A DNA stretch of 64,000 nucleotides from Leptolyngbyaceae cyanobacterium C42_A2020_001 (GCA_015272515.1 JACYLN010000002.1:1-64000); one strand, 5' to 3'; positions 25,974-34,267 are shown, counted from the stretch's first letter. Notes: generated by a model from the letters alone, not told the origin. Numbers and translations: made by a program.

Positions 25974-27674
25974 TTACAGAGGAGATTTTTTGGCGGGTTT
26001 GGCAATGGTGGTTGCGAGAGTCACGGCATCATGAAGTTGAGCAGACGATGGACGATTCGTGAGCGATCGCAGCACTTGAGGGTGAGTTGCTCCAATTGCC
26101 TGAATTGTGGTGAAGTGATCAGAATCAGTGAGTTGCAAATCTTGCCGCAGTCGTTTAAAGAATTCAAAACTACCAGGGGCATCAACAGCTTGTTGAGTCA
26201 GCAAATCTAGCACAATTCCCTGATAAGTTTGCTGCCGCAATTGCTGAGAAAATCCTTGCAGTACTTTCACCAGCGTGTGAACTTCGTCGGCACTCAATTC
26301 TTCAATCGATCGCCCTCCCAACAAAGACGCATCAATTTCGAGTTTGCGGAGTTGTTTGCGGAGACTGTTTGCCATGTTCTCGCGTTCATACTGATCACGG
26401 GTGCGGCGCAAGGTGCGATACAGCCATACGGAACCAACTAAAACAATCAGAGCATTGAATCCCAGCAAGGGGTAGTAGGGTAAGCGATTGAGAGAAGGGC
26501 GGGCACCGTAGGAGAAGAACGTCCAAAATGACGCTGCGGTAAACAGGGTAAAGGTGATGTGCTGTGCCTGTTCTACTGATACAATGTTGCCGCGACGCGA
26601 CAAATATTGCCGACAAAGTTTTTCCAGAATTAAACCGAGTGCAAAGGTGATGGCAATTAAAACGCCAAAGGTGATGAATACCGCGATCGCTTTGGGAATT
26701 GGAATCGGGTGACCGTATAGATAAAAACCCGTGTCCCAAGCTCGTGCAACTTGATCTTCTTCGTGAGTCCAGGCACCTGTGAAGTAATAATCCCAATTAC
26801 CAGCATAGAGGAAATAGTACAGATAAAAGGCAATTACCATCCCTAAATAGCCATACTGCACCAGTCTTCGTCCTGGTCTTCGCAGTTCTGCCCAGTAATT
26901 TTTCTCGGCATCAATATCAAAACAGGGAGCTTTACAACTCACACAAGCGCTTTGTTCTTGCCCGGTTTTGGCATCCACAGTGCGACACATAGATTGAGTA
27001 ATTGCAGGCTGTTGAGCATGATGATTTTGGCTACCGAGGAGCGATCGCGGTCCGGTGTACACCAGTTGCACGGGTGCCATTGGGCAAAAATAATGACACC
27101 AGCTTTTCCCTGCGTACAGGTAGCCCACCATTACAGCACACAGAATTGTGCCAATTAAAAAAATACCAAGTGAGATGCGATCGGAGTTAATAAATAAAAT
27201 GCGAATGCCTAACCCCAGCACAAACAACCCAAATTGAAAATATAGATGATTGCGCCCCAGCCAAGAATTCTCACCAATTACAACCAACTCCCAACGCATC
27301 TCACCTGTAACAGGATCAATGGTTTTACGTCGGCGTTGAATTCCGAGGGCGCGGGGAATTTGGGACAGGAACGAAAGGGGACAAATCCGCCGCCAAAACT
27401 CATGTCCTAAAACCAACAGAATAAAGATTCCGGCAGGAACAATCATTGCCCACCACATCAAGGCACTCATTGAGAAGGGAGTTTGCGGTAAACAATACTC
27501 TCGAATTTTGATGCAACGCTCTGGGTCGATGCGGAAGGGGCTAGTTGGGTGGTCTGGTTGGGTAAACAGGGGAGTAATGGGATCGTAGAAGAGTGAGGCA
27601 ATCAGAATTAGCCAACCGATTACCAACAGCCAACGTACACGGTGCATAGTTTTCTCTGAAACATTATTCAGCAT
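25974..27674 (-). CDS. NapH/CcoG-like membrane [4Fe-4S] protein
   Basis: A 566-residue polytopic membrane protein with features of the NapH/RdxA-CcoG polyferredoxin group. Membrane segments alternate with Cys motifs RRICPLSFLSQ and WCHYFCPMAPVQ, the repeated CP signature of this group. A later loop contains one ferredoxin-like cluster, SMCRTV followed by ACVSCKAPCFDID, which can ligate a single [4Fe-4S]. Further membrane segments follow (about residues 265-420). A soluble helical C-terminal domain (about 430-566) is unassigned. ATG with GAGGA seven bases upstream. It is placed between the kinase (43 bases) and the FHA-reductase (48 bases), which suggests it passes electrons across or within the membrane. 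Confidence 0.87.
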   Translation of the reverse strand: MLNNVSEKTMHRVRWLLVIGWLILIASLFYDPITPLFTQPDHPTSPFRIDPERCIKIREYCLPQTPFSMSALMWWAMIVPAGIFILLVLGHEFWRRICPLSFLSQIPRALGIQRRRKTIDPVTGEMRWELVVIGENSWLGRNHLYFQFGLFVLGLGIRILFINSDRISLGIFLIGTILCAVMVGYLYAGKSWCHYFCPMAPVQLVYTGPRSLLGSQNHHAQQPAITQSMCRTVDAKTGQEQSACVSCKAPCFDIDAEKNYWAELRRPGRRLVQYGYLGMVIAFYLYYFLYAGNWDYYFTGAWTHEEDQVARAWDTGFYLYGHPIPIPKAIAVFITFGVLIAITFALGLILEKLCRQYLSRRGNIVSVEQAQHITFTLFTAASFWTFFSYGARPSLNRLPYYPLLGFNALIVLVGSVWLYRTLRRTRDQYERENMANSLRKQLRKLEIDASLLGGRSIEELSADEVHTLVKVLQGFSQQLRQQTYQGIVLDLLTQQAVDAPGSFEFFKRLRQDLQLTDSDHFTTIQAIGATHPQVLRSLTNRPSSAQLHDAVTLATTIAKPAKKSPL

Positions 27675-27717
27675 TGGTGCATCCTCGTTTGTTGCAATAT
27701 ATTTTCAGGTGATGTTT

Positions 27718-29601
27718 CTACAGTTTGGTCGTGCTTACCTGCCAAAGATGTAACCGTCGATCAGTATCCCAACTTGCCAGATAGCGATGGTCAGGACTGA
27801 GTGCTGCATTTCTATTTCGGTGTGAGCCGTTGTTATTTTTTGCTACCAGTTTTCCGGTGTCACGAGTCCAGATCCGAATGCTGCCATTTTCGTGAACGGT
27901 AATGATGTAGCGATCGCTAAATGAAGTCGCGATTGGATTTGCTGAGTCTTTTGGCAACATTTCCATCAATTCTTCTCGTTTAAGATCCCACATCAATCCG
28001 CGATCTTTGCCAAAGCTAATGAGCCGCTGTTGGTTGGTTACCTGTAAACCCACGATTGCATCGGTATGCCCGGCAAAGGTGCGGTGAAGTGCTCCAGTCC
28101 GTAAATCCCAAACCTGGAGTTGGCGATCGCTAGTAGCACTAATCAGGCTATTGGGGATTGAGCCGTAACTCACTGCGGTAATTTCTGTTTTTGGCAGTTG
28201 GAGGGTTTGCAGCAATACTCCAGTTTTCAGATCCCATCGCCGCAGCATTCCACCTTTACAGCCTGTAATCAATGTTTGGCCGTCGGGATGGATCGCGATC
28301 GAGGTTACGGGCTTCTGGTGTCCTCTAAACACCTGTAGAAACTGACCTGACGAAGTATCCCAAAGTCGCACAACGCCATCTGCCCCACCGCTCACTAACA
28401 GTTTGCTATCTTGACTAATTGCAAGGCTGGTAACGGAGGTGTGCCCAGATATTGACCTGAGCATAGAGCCAGTAGCGAGTGACCATAACCGCAGTACATG
28501 GTCATTCCCCGCTGTAATCAACATTTGGTTGTTAGGCGTGATCAGCATTTGTTCAACATCAGCCTGAATTGGCATATCACGTAGTTTTTTGAGATGCACA
28601 TCCGACTGCTGAAATAAGTGTTCAATCTGACTCAGGACATGGGGGGATTGGCGATTGCGCGCATACACATATTGCCCGCCAACCATGCCAAGCACCAGTA
28701 AAGCGGTGACTGGTGCAACCATCTTTTTAACTGATCGCTGCCAACAGATTGCAGGTTGACGAAAATGCCCGACTCCGGGAATTGCTTGAATGTCTGCTAA
28801 TGCCTCAGCCGGATGTTGATAGCGATCGCTGCACTTAATTCGCACTAGCCGATCTAGCACCTCTACCAATCTGGGATCAACACAGTGTTCTGGCAAAAAA
28901 CTATGCCAATCTAATTCGCCTGAAATCACGTCAGGCTTAAACTGCTTGGGATGAACTTTCGTGAGGAGATGAATCACTAAAATTCCCAGGGCATACAAGT
29001 CACTATTGAGGCGAGACATGCCCAAATGCTGCTCATCGGGCATATACCCAGGGGTGCCAATTGCCAACGATGCGGTAGTGGGTAAAGCACTTGGCTCAGG
29101 ATTAGAGACCAGGCACGCTGCCCCAAAATCAATTAAGACAAACTTGCCATCTCGTCGCCGAATCAGGTTACTGGGTTTAATATCACGGTGAATAATCCCG
29201 TAGGAATGAATATGCTCCAAAATAGTCAAGACATCTTTTAGAAGCGCGATCGCCACTTTATAAGACAAGCGTTGATCTGTTTGTAACCAACGACTTAAAC
29301 TTTCCCCTTCAACATACTCTTGCACGAGATAGATTTCGTCATGCTCATGGCAGTATGCGTACAACGTAGGAATTTGAGAGTGATGTCGCCCAACCTGCTC
29401 TAGTAGACGAGCTTCATTATCAAACAATTGCTGAGCCGTCTCCAACGAAATCTTATTTCTTGAAGACAGCTTCAGGTATTTCACAACACACAACGGATGG
29501 TGAGGAAGATATTTGTCGCGAGCCAGATAGGTTTTGCTAAACCCACCTGCTCCCAACTCTTCCAAGATGAGATAGCGTCCAGTTAATAGTTTCCCAATCA
29601 T
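27718..29601 (-). CDS. Ser/Thr protein kinase with C-terminal WD40 propeller
   Basis: A 627-residue Hanks-type kinase. The glycine loop GAGGFSKTYLA, ATP Lys41 in CVVKYL, the catalytic loop HRDIKPSN, the DFG in LIDFGAA and the GTPGYMPDEQ activation segment are present, so it should be active. A single membrane span (about residues 295-315, VAPVTALLVLGMVGGQYVYA) separates the cytosolic kinase from a WD40 domain with seven recognisable repeats (for example LRLWSLATG, VRLWDTSSG, LQVWDLRTG), enough for one closed propeller. The ATG at 29601 gives the typical N-terminus MIGKLLTGRY; a GTG at 29658 has no ribosome binding site. It is the first gene of the unit with the FeS membrane protein and FHA-reductase. 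Confidence 0.94.
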   Translation of the reverse strand: MIGKLLTGRYLILEELGAGGFSKTYLARDKYLPHHPLCVVKYLKLSSRNKISLETAQQLFDNEARLLEQVGRHHSQIPTLYAYCHEHDEIYLVQEYVEGESLSRWLQTDQRLSYKVAIALLKDVLTILEHIHSYGIIHRDIKPSNLIRRRDGKFVLIDFGAACLVSNPEPSALPTTASLAIGTPGYMPDEQHLGMSRLNSDLYALGILVIHLLTKVHPKQFKPDVISGELDWHSFLPEHCVDPRLVEVLDRLVRIKCSDRYQHPAEALADIQAIPGVGHFRQPAICWQRSVKKMVAPVTALLVLGMVGGQYVYARNRQSPHVLSQIEHLFQQSDVHLKKLRDMPIQADVEQMLITPNNQMLITAGNDHVLRLWSLATGSMLRSISGHTSVTSLAISQDSKLLVSGGADGVVRLWDTSSGQFLQVFRGHQKPVTSIAIHPDGQTLITGCKGGMLRRWDLKTGVLLQTLQLPKTEITAVSYGSIPNSLISATSDRQLQVWDLRTGALHRTFAGHTDAIVGLQVTNQQRLISFGKDRGLMWDLKREELMEMLPKDSANPIATSFSDRYIITVHENGSIRIWTRDTGKLVAKNNNGSHRNRNAALSPDHRYLASWDTDRRLHLWQVSTTKL

Positions 29602-30017
29602 TCCAATCCAACCTTCTGCACAGCGATAATTCGGTTCATTCACACTGAGGATGAACACTCTGATGATGCTGAGTGTTCAGTTCCTCTAAAGCTTGATGAT
29701 GAGTGCAGATGAATCTATACCAGCAACTACCAATGGCACAGTGTTGCTTAAATAAGACTCATCCTTATACAAAACAGTCGCAATGTTGCGAAACTCCTCC
29801 ACCTGGGGCAGCACTTCTGCAATTCATATCCAAGCACTGCTAAGGCATTAAACTGAAGCGGTAGATGAACGATGCCTAATTCTAATGCGATCAAAGAACA
29901 ATTCAACAGGAAGCCAACAGTAGGAATGATCGCACGTTCTTGTAAGATTATAGTTGCCAGGTTGGTTGCTGCCCACCCTTTATGACAGAAATAGCAGAAA
30001 TTCGCCAATCAAGTTTT

Positions 30018-30050
30018 AACTAGAACCTATTTGAGAGGCAAGTTCTAATT
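30018..30050 (+). promoter_or_regulatory. TAGAAC-N15-GTTCTA palindrome, copy A
   Basis: Half-sites TAGAAC at 30021-30026 and GTTCTA at 30042-30047, with flanks extending the arms to 8 of 9 matches (AACTAGAAC / GTTCTAATT). Start-to-start distance is 21 bases. It lies about 180-200 bases upstream of the PAS gene. Related copies occur at 34028-34059 and 39910-39941. Confidence 0.5.
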
Positions 30051-30081
30051 GTTTTTGAAGTGAATATTGAGCAACATCGAC

Positions 30082-30106
30082 TGTCACACGAGAATCCCCT
30101 GTGACA
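30082..30106. promoter_or_regulatory. Everted CRP-like palindrome TGTCACA-N11-TGTGACA
   Basis: Perfect seven-base arms at 30082-30088 and 30100-30106 upstream of the PAS gene. The half-sites look like those of CRP/SYCRP1 sites but point outward (consensus is TGTGA-N6-TCACA), so CRP binding is doubtful. It could also be a hairpin. Confidence 0.3.
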
Positions 30107-30230
30107 ATCTACAAACAATCATACGTCAAGATGATAGTCCGCTCAGTCTGCATGACGATTAGATCGCGTCAGGGAGCTATATCCGACTATCGGAGATGGG
30201 TGTAACTATCATCAAGTTCAGCAGAACATC

Positions 30231-31553
30231 GTGGCATCGCTTGCTTTAGTTCTGCAATACTCAACGCCATCTGCAATGACGGATCCACTGGAAATGAATT
30301 CAATATTCTGGAATGTTTCTGAAGGTCAATCTAGCTCACTACTCAGTTTTCTGGAGCAATCGCTCAAACCATTAGTAGTTTATGATGCTCAAGGCAAAAC
30401 GATATATGCTAGCCAGAGTTTGTTAGAGCTATTGCAAACAGAGCTTCAATCCATTCATTTTTTTGATTATTTTTCCGGCAACTCCATGCCTGTAAATGTT
30501 TTAAGAGCATACTGGAATCGTGCTTTACAGGGAGAACGTCTTCAGTTTCTTACAACTATCAAAGGTGATTTAGGGGAAATTGAGTGTTCTCTGGAGTTTG
30601 AGCCAGATGTCAATTTGATGTTTGTATTAGTTACTAAAATTGCTGCCGAGCAGCCTGTTCAAGCCTTGATCAGTGCCCATGAACGAGCGATCGCAGCTTT
30701 AATTAAAACAGAGGAGAGATGGAAAACCTTTGTTTCTAATAGTCCTTATTTATTCATTCAAACCAGCAGCACCGGGCAGATTGTTTACACAAACGCGATC
30801 GCACGACAAATTCTCGGTTACCGGGAAGAAGAATTAATGGGTCGCCACATTACTGAGTTAGTCCATCCCAAACAATTTAGTGACTTTGAGCTAATTTTTC
30901 AGCGGTGGAGCAGTACATTTCAAACCCAACCGCTAGGAATTGAATGCTGGTGGAGAGCAAAGTCTGGACAGTGGCTCGCACTCTACGCGAAAGGGCAGCA
31001 TTTCCCAACCGCTCTAGACCTGGATGGAGTTGCAATTAGTGGCTACAACATCACAGAGCGCAAACGTCTGGAATACAAACTTAGAACCAGTGAGGAGCGA
31101 TTTCAATCCTTGCTGATGACAATCCCTGGTGCAGTATTTTATTGCGATTTATTTTACACAATGAAATTTGCCAGCGATGGCATGGAGGCAATTACCGGAT
31201 ATAACCCATCCGTGTTCATCAATAATCACCTTCGATCCTATCTCAGCATTATTCATCAAGATGATATTCCACTCATTCGAGACTCACTGACTCAATCCGT
31301 CTCCGGACATGCTCATTCAATGGAGTACCGCATCATTCATGCGGATGGACAAATTCGATGGGTATCAGAACGGAAGCAAGGAGTGTTTGATCGGAATGGA
31401 AATTTGCTCTGGCTCTGCGGCATTTTAATGGATATTAGTAACCTCAAGCACAGTGAAGTTGAACACAAGCTAACCGCAGAAAAATTACGGCTCAGTGAAG
31501 CAATTAATCGTAAAATCATCAAAATCCGTTCCGATCTGATGCAATTACGATAA
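30231..31553 (+). CDS. Triple-PAS sensor protein without output domain
   Basis: A 440-residue signalling protein with three PAS-type segments: a degenerate first one (about residues 38-125), a second beginning near ERWKTFVSNSPYLFIQ (about 160-285, with YREEELMGRHITELVHP) and a third from SEERFQSLLMTIPGAVFY (about 290-410, PAC end WVSERKQGVFDRNGNLLWLCGILMDIS). A short coiled coil follows and the protein ends with no histidine kinase, GGDEF or other effector. Start choice is open: GTG at 30231 or ATG at 30276; neither has a clear ribosome binding site. It is divergent from the kinase. It may act through a partner or be a shortened histidine kinase. Confidence 0.82.
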   Translation: MASLALVLQYSTPSAMTDPLEMNSIFWNVSEGQSSSLLSFLEQSLKPLVVYDAQGKTIYASQSLLELLQTELQSIHFFDYFSGNSMPVNVLRAYWNRALQGERLQFLTTIKGDLGEIECSLEFEPDVNLMFVLVTKIAAEQPVQALISAHERAIAALIKTEERWKTFVSNSPYLFIQTSSTGQIVYTNAIARQILGYREEELMGRHITELVHPKQFSDFELIFQRWSSTFQTQPLGIECWWRAKSGQWLALYAKGQHFPTALDLDGVAISGYNITERKRLEYKLRTSEERFQSLLMTIPGAVFYCDLFYTMKFASDGMEAITGYNPSVFINNHLRSYLSIIHQDDIPLIRDSLTQSVSGHAHSMEYRIIHADGQIRWVSERKQGVFDRNGNLLWLCGILMDISNLKHSEVEHKLTAEKLRLSEAINRKIIKIRSDLMQLR

Positions 31554-31632
31554 ATGCTTAAGATAAATCACTGAGCTGAATGAGTCGAGGATAGGTAGGG
31601 TGAACCGCTACTGACTAATGTGCAATTTCGAG

Positions 31633-32160
31633 TCACTGAATAATGACGGTTCCATTGCCAACAAAAACGGGAATAGGATATTGGGTATCTGGATAAGCTG
31701 CAATCCCGTATTCATGAGTTCCTCTAGAGGACGACACTTGAGGTTGAAAAACAACCGTGAGGGTTGTTTTCGGCGGGAGGGCAGGGGCAAATTCTAGCCA
31801 CATGGTGCCCGTTTCATCTACCCAGGTATCGGTAATTTGCACAGCCCGCCCCCTTGTCGTGGGGGTTCCTAAAAACGCCTGTGCGGTTGGCAGATGGAAC
31901 TGAAGCAACGACGCGCCTTTGCCAACATTCTGCTCTGACAAAGAAAGTTTGGCAAAGCGGTTGCCTTCTGGTAAGGTCATGGTGAAGTAGTAAGCGCGAT
32001 CGCTAGCAGTGGGTGCTTTGCTATTCGTCACAACAACCTTTGCCAGGGTTACAGTTTCGCCAGCAGTCAGAAAAGGGGTCATTGATCCAGTTGAAAGCGC
32101 CCAGAAGTTGAGCAAGAGAGCAGTCACCAGAGAAACCAGAACATATTGAAAAAACTGCAT
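31633..32160 (-). CDS. DUF2808 domain protein, secreted
   Basis: A 175-residue exported protein of unknown function. The signal peptide covers VLVSLVTALLLNFWALS. The DUF2808 body shows YYFTMTLPEGNRFAKLSLSE, TAQAFLGTPTTRG and the terminal FQPQVSSSRGTHEYGIAAYP pattern with conserved beta-strand spacing of the family. DUF2808 is found mostly in cyanobacteria and is predicted to be periplasmic. ATG at 32160 has GGAG upstream. It is convergent with the PAS gene and lies downstream of the CHRD gene with a strong hairpin between. Confidence 0.83.
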   Translation of the reverse strand: MQFFQYVLVSLVTALLLNFWALSTGSMTPFLTAGETVTLAKVVVTNSKAPTASDRAYYFTMTLPEGNRFAKLSLSEQNVGKGASLLQFHLPTAQAFLGTPTTRGRAVQITDTWVDETGTMWLEFAPALPPKTTLTVVFQPQVSSSRGTHEYGIAAYPDTQYPIPVFVGNGTVIIQ

Positions 32161-32239
32161 AACAACACTCCAACGATTAATGTAAGATTCACGCTATCAG
32201 CGATGAAGGTGAAACATGGGTAGAAGATTGATTGCAGCT

Positions 32240-32288
32240 TGTAGAAGCAAGTTTATTGGGTAATGTTTCCCAGAAACTTGCTTCTACA
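32240..32288. terminator. Long hairpin downstream of the CHRD gene
   Basis: A perfect 15-base inverted repeat: TGTAGAAGCAAGTTT (32240-32254) and AAACTTGCTTCTACA (32274-32288), with a further TGGG/CCCA pairing inside the loop. It starts about 13 bases past the CHRD stop. There is no U-tract on the minus strand, so it may stabilise the 3' end or block readthrough rather than act as a classic intrinsic terminator. Confidence 0.6.
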
Positions 32289-32300
32289 GAGCTATTGCGC

Positions 32301-33689
32301 TTATGCGATCTTCACAACATCTCGATTGAAGTTAAGGCGGTTTTCACCCGTTGGGAAACCAGCTCTACCGTCTTTATCACCATCAATGTTGGAGTGAATG
32401 TTAACGTACATCGTTCCTCCAAGTAGGGCTGCCTGCTCTTCTGGTGTGAGTTCAAATTGACCCCGAATTGTGCCAGATTTTGCATCAGTTGGTGTATTTT
32501 CAAAGTAACGAATCACAGTCGCATCGGCGAAGTTGCCGCGACTATCACCTGCTGGGCTGAAATGCAGGTGGGTTCCCGAGATGAGATTGCCTTCCACATC
32601 CTTTGGAACTTTCAAGAAACCATCTACCAAGGCCTGAGGATTGGCACCATTGAGAATCTTGGCATTGGGATCGATTGCTTTCTCACCTTGACTAAACAGC
32701 GGGAAGCCATCGAAGTCTTTGTAGCTACCATTCACAGTCAACACGCCATTTTTCAATTGAGCGTTGAGTTCGGAAGTACCGGGGCTGTCGGTAGCAAAGG
32801 GAAATTCAGTACCACCTCCACCTTTTGCAGTGTTAAAGCGAATGCTGTCATCCCCAACATAAAGAAAGTCGTTTCCAGTACCGCCAATGATGCGATCGTG
32901 TCCTTGAGTGCCAGCCAAATTGCCATCACCTCGCTTATTCTTGAAACCAAGTTCCTTGAGGTTATTCAGGCTTTGGTTTGCCTCTTTGGTATTGCTGACA
33001 AAGTGCCGTTCATTCAGGTCAGAGGCTTTTACAAATGGTAAAGCCGCGAGAATATGCCCTGTTTTTTTGTCAATGACTAGTGCATTGTTTACAGAGTCTA
33101 AGGGTTGGCTCAATGCTCCTTTACCAGGGTTTTGCCCTTGAGCAATTACGATGTTTTTAGGATTAATTCCTGAAAGCACAAAGCGATCGCTGGCAGGATC
33201 AAAATCAAACACTCGGTTAGTTGTTTCCTTACCCAGAATAATAGAATCTCGCCCTCCTCCCGTGGTGATAGTGTTAAAGCCCCGTCCCGTTCCGCGAATC
33301 ACATCTGAATCACCCGAACCGATGACAACATTTGTTCCACCTCTAGGGTTGAGATAATCTCCTTTAGAACCCAGATTGTCTCTAAATGAGGTTTCACGAC
33401 CTACTTTAGTGGCATCTAAAGTTTTTGCTGAAGCCACTTTGTCTAGCGAAATATGCAGTTCAAAACTGTTAGCAGTTACGGGAGCGTGGTTGTGATCATC
33501 AGGCACCGATTGAACTGTCTCGCGTTCATCAGATGCTAAAGCCTGGTTTAATGATTGCTCAAGCTCAGCTTCTTGAACCGAGGCACCTTTTGATGCGGTA
33601 GACGAAGTAGCAGAGTTTGTTGTGTTGAGACTTGGATCGGCTGCGCCAGTTGTGTGGTTTGAGTGATTTTGAGTATCAAATCCTTCCAT
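32301..33689 (-). CDS. Beta-roll plus CHRD domain secreted protein
   Basis: A 462-residue acidic protein, probably exported by the adjacent type I system. It has no signal peptide. The N-terminal 100 residues are low in complexity. Two glycine/aspartate-rich beta-roll-like segments follow: GSGDSDVIRGTGRGFNTITT (about 125-145) and HDRIIGGTGNDFLYVGDD (about 265-282). The C-terminal part (about 300-455) is a CHRD domain with LNAQLKNGVLTVNGSYKDF, LISGTHLHFSP and LLGGTMYVNIHSNIDGDKDG. CHRD domains occur in chordin and in many microbial surface proteins. Function is unknown. ATG with GGAG upstream. It is the first gene downstream of hlyD and the small peptide gene on the same strand. Confidence 0.83.
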   Translation of the reverse strand: MEGFDTQNHSNHTTGAADPSLNTTNSATSSTASKGASVQEAELEQSLNQALASDERETVQSVPDDHNHAPVTANSFELHISLDKVASAKTLDATKVGRETSFRDNLGSKGDYLNPRGGTNVVIGSGDSDVIRGTGRGFNTITTGGGRDSIILGKETTNRVFDFDPASDRFVLSGINPKNIVIAQGQNPGKGALSQPLDSVNNALVIDKKTGHILAALPFVKASDLNERHFVSNTKEANQSLNNLKELGFKNKRGDGNLAGTQGHDRIIGGTGNDFLYVGDDSIRFNTAKGGGGTEFPFATDSPGTSELNAQLKNGVLTVNGSYKDFDGFPLFSQGEKAIDPNAKILNGANPQALVDGFLKVPKDVEGNLISGTHLHFSPAGDSRGNFADATVIRYFENTPTDAKSGTIRGQFELTPEEQAALLGGTMYVNIHSNIDGDKDGRAGFPTGENRLNFNRDVVKIA

Positions 33690-34061
33690 GATGATCTCCT
33701 TTAGAACAAAATGAAGCGTGTTTGAGTTTACAAAAAGTCGATGGGTGACAAGTGATCAAAAGCAACTCTACGGCATTGCTCAAATGTGTAGATGCAGAGA
33801 GCGATGCAGCAAATGCTTTTGAGTTTTAGAAAATTCTGAACGATTCAGGGCAGCATTCATTCTGCGCTTCAAGGCTAACCACTGAATTGATGAAATACTT
33901 GAGCAAAACACTTTGGAGAGTTGGGATTTTGATTGTTGTCTTGCCCTGCACCAACTATAACAAGCTTAAATCAAGAGTGCTTTGCTTTCCCAAATCTTCA
34001 CAAACATCGGCGAGGTATAGCCAGATTAATTAGAACTCTTGAAATAGGCGGTTCTAGTTAG
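33690..34061. other. Gene-free leader region upstream of the CHRD gene
   Basis: About 370 bases between the small peptide gene and the CHRD gene. It contains the palindrome copy B at its right end and is AT-rich; no coding sequence is supported. It probably holds the CHRD promoter and a 5' leader. Confidence 0.45.
34028..34059 (-). promoter_or_regulatory. TAGAAC-N14-GTTCTA palindrome, copy B
   Basis: TAGAAC at 34031-34036 and GTTCTA at 34051-34056; extended arms AATTAGAAC / GTTCTAGTT match at 8 of 9. Start-to-start distance is 20 bases. On the minus strand it reads AACTAGAACC...AGTTCTAATT, the same order as copy A on the plus strand. It begins two bases past the stop of the small peptide gene, so it could also be a 3' hairpin of that transcript. 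Confidence 0.5.
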
Positions 34062-34214
34062 CTAGTAATTGTTCGATTGGGGTTGACTCTGCTCGCCTTG
34101 CACAGGGGGGGAGATGTGGCTAGAAGTGGGAGCGATCGCGAGCGAATAGAACAGCAATCCAGTAAATAGAGCACTACAAACGAACAACCCCAGGTCGAGA
34201 AGTTTATTACGCAT
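34062..34214 (-). CDS. Small single-span membrane or exported peptide (50 aa)
   Basis: A short reading frame between hlyD and the CHRD gene encodes 50 residues starting MRNKLLDLGLFV and ending EQSQPQSNNY. ATG at 34214 is preceded by GGAGG with five bases between; a tandem ATG at 34217 would have only two. The first 28 residues are a positively charged start plus one hydrophobic helix (LGLFVCSALFTGLLFYSLAIA), followed by a Ser/Pro/Gln/Asn-rich tail. It could be a signal peptide with a 22-residue mature peptide or a single-span protein with a polar tail. There is no double-glycine leader. It follows the hlyD stop by 53 bases, suggesting co-transcription with the secretion genes. Confidence 0.65.
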   Translation of the reverse strand: MRNKLLDLGLFVCSALFTGLLFYSLAIAPTSSHISPPVQGEQSQPQSNNY

Positions 34215-34267
34215 CATTGCCTCCATGTGCAATTGATTGTTTGACTAATTCATGAATTAACAGGAAC

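Larger units (their letters stand above)
29602..30230. other. Intergenic region between divergent kinase and PAS genes
   Basis: About 630 bases that should hold both promoters. Two palindromes are seen: TAGAAC/GTTCTA at 30021-30047 and TGTCACA/TGTGACA at 30082-30106. An open frame at 29748-30008 on the minus strand shows no ribosome binding site or recognisable domain and is not called as a gene. Confidence 0.5.

Noticed and set aside
29748-30008. 86-residue minus-strand open frame upstream of the kinase
   Set aside because: No ribosome binding site, no recognisable domain, odd composition, and it lies in a region expected to hold promoters.
34062-34214. Small peptide as a bacteriocin precursor
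   Set aside because: No GG or PCC-type leader; the N-terminus looks like a membrane segment or Sec signal.
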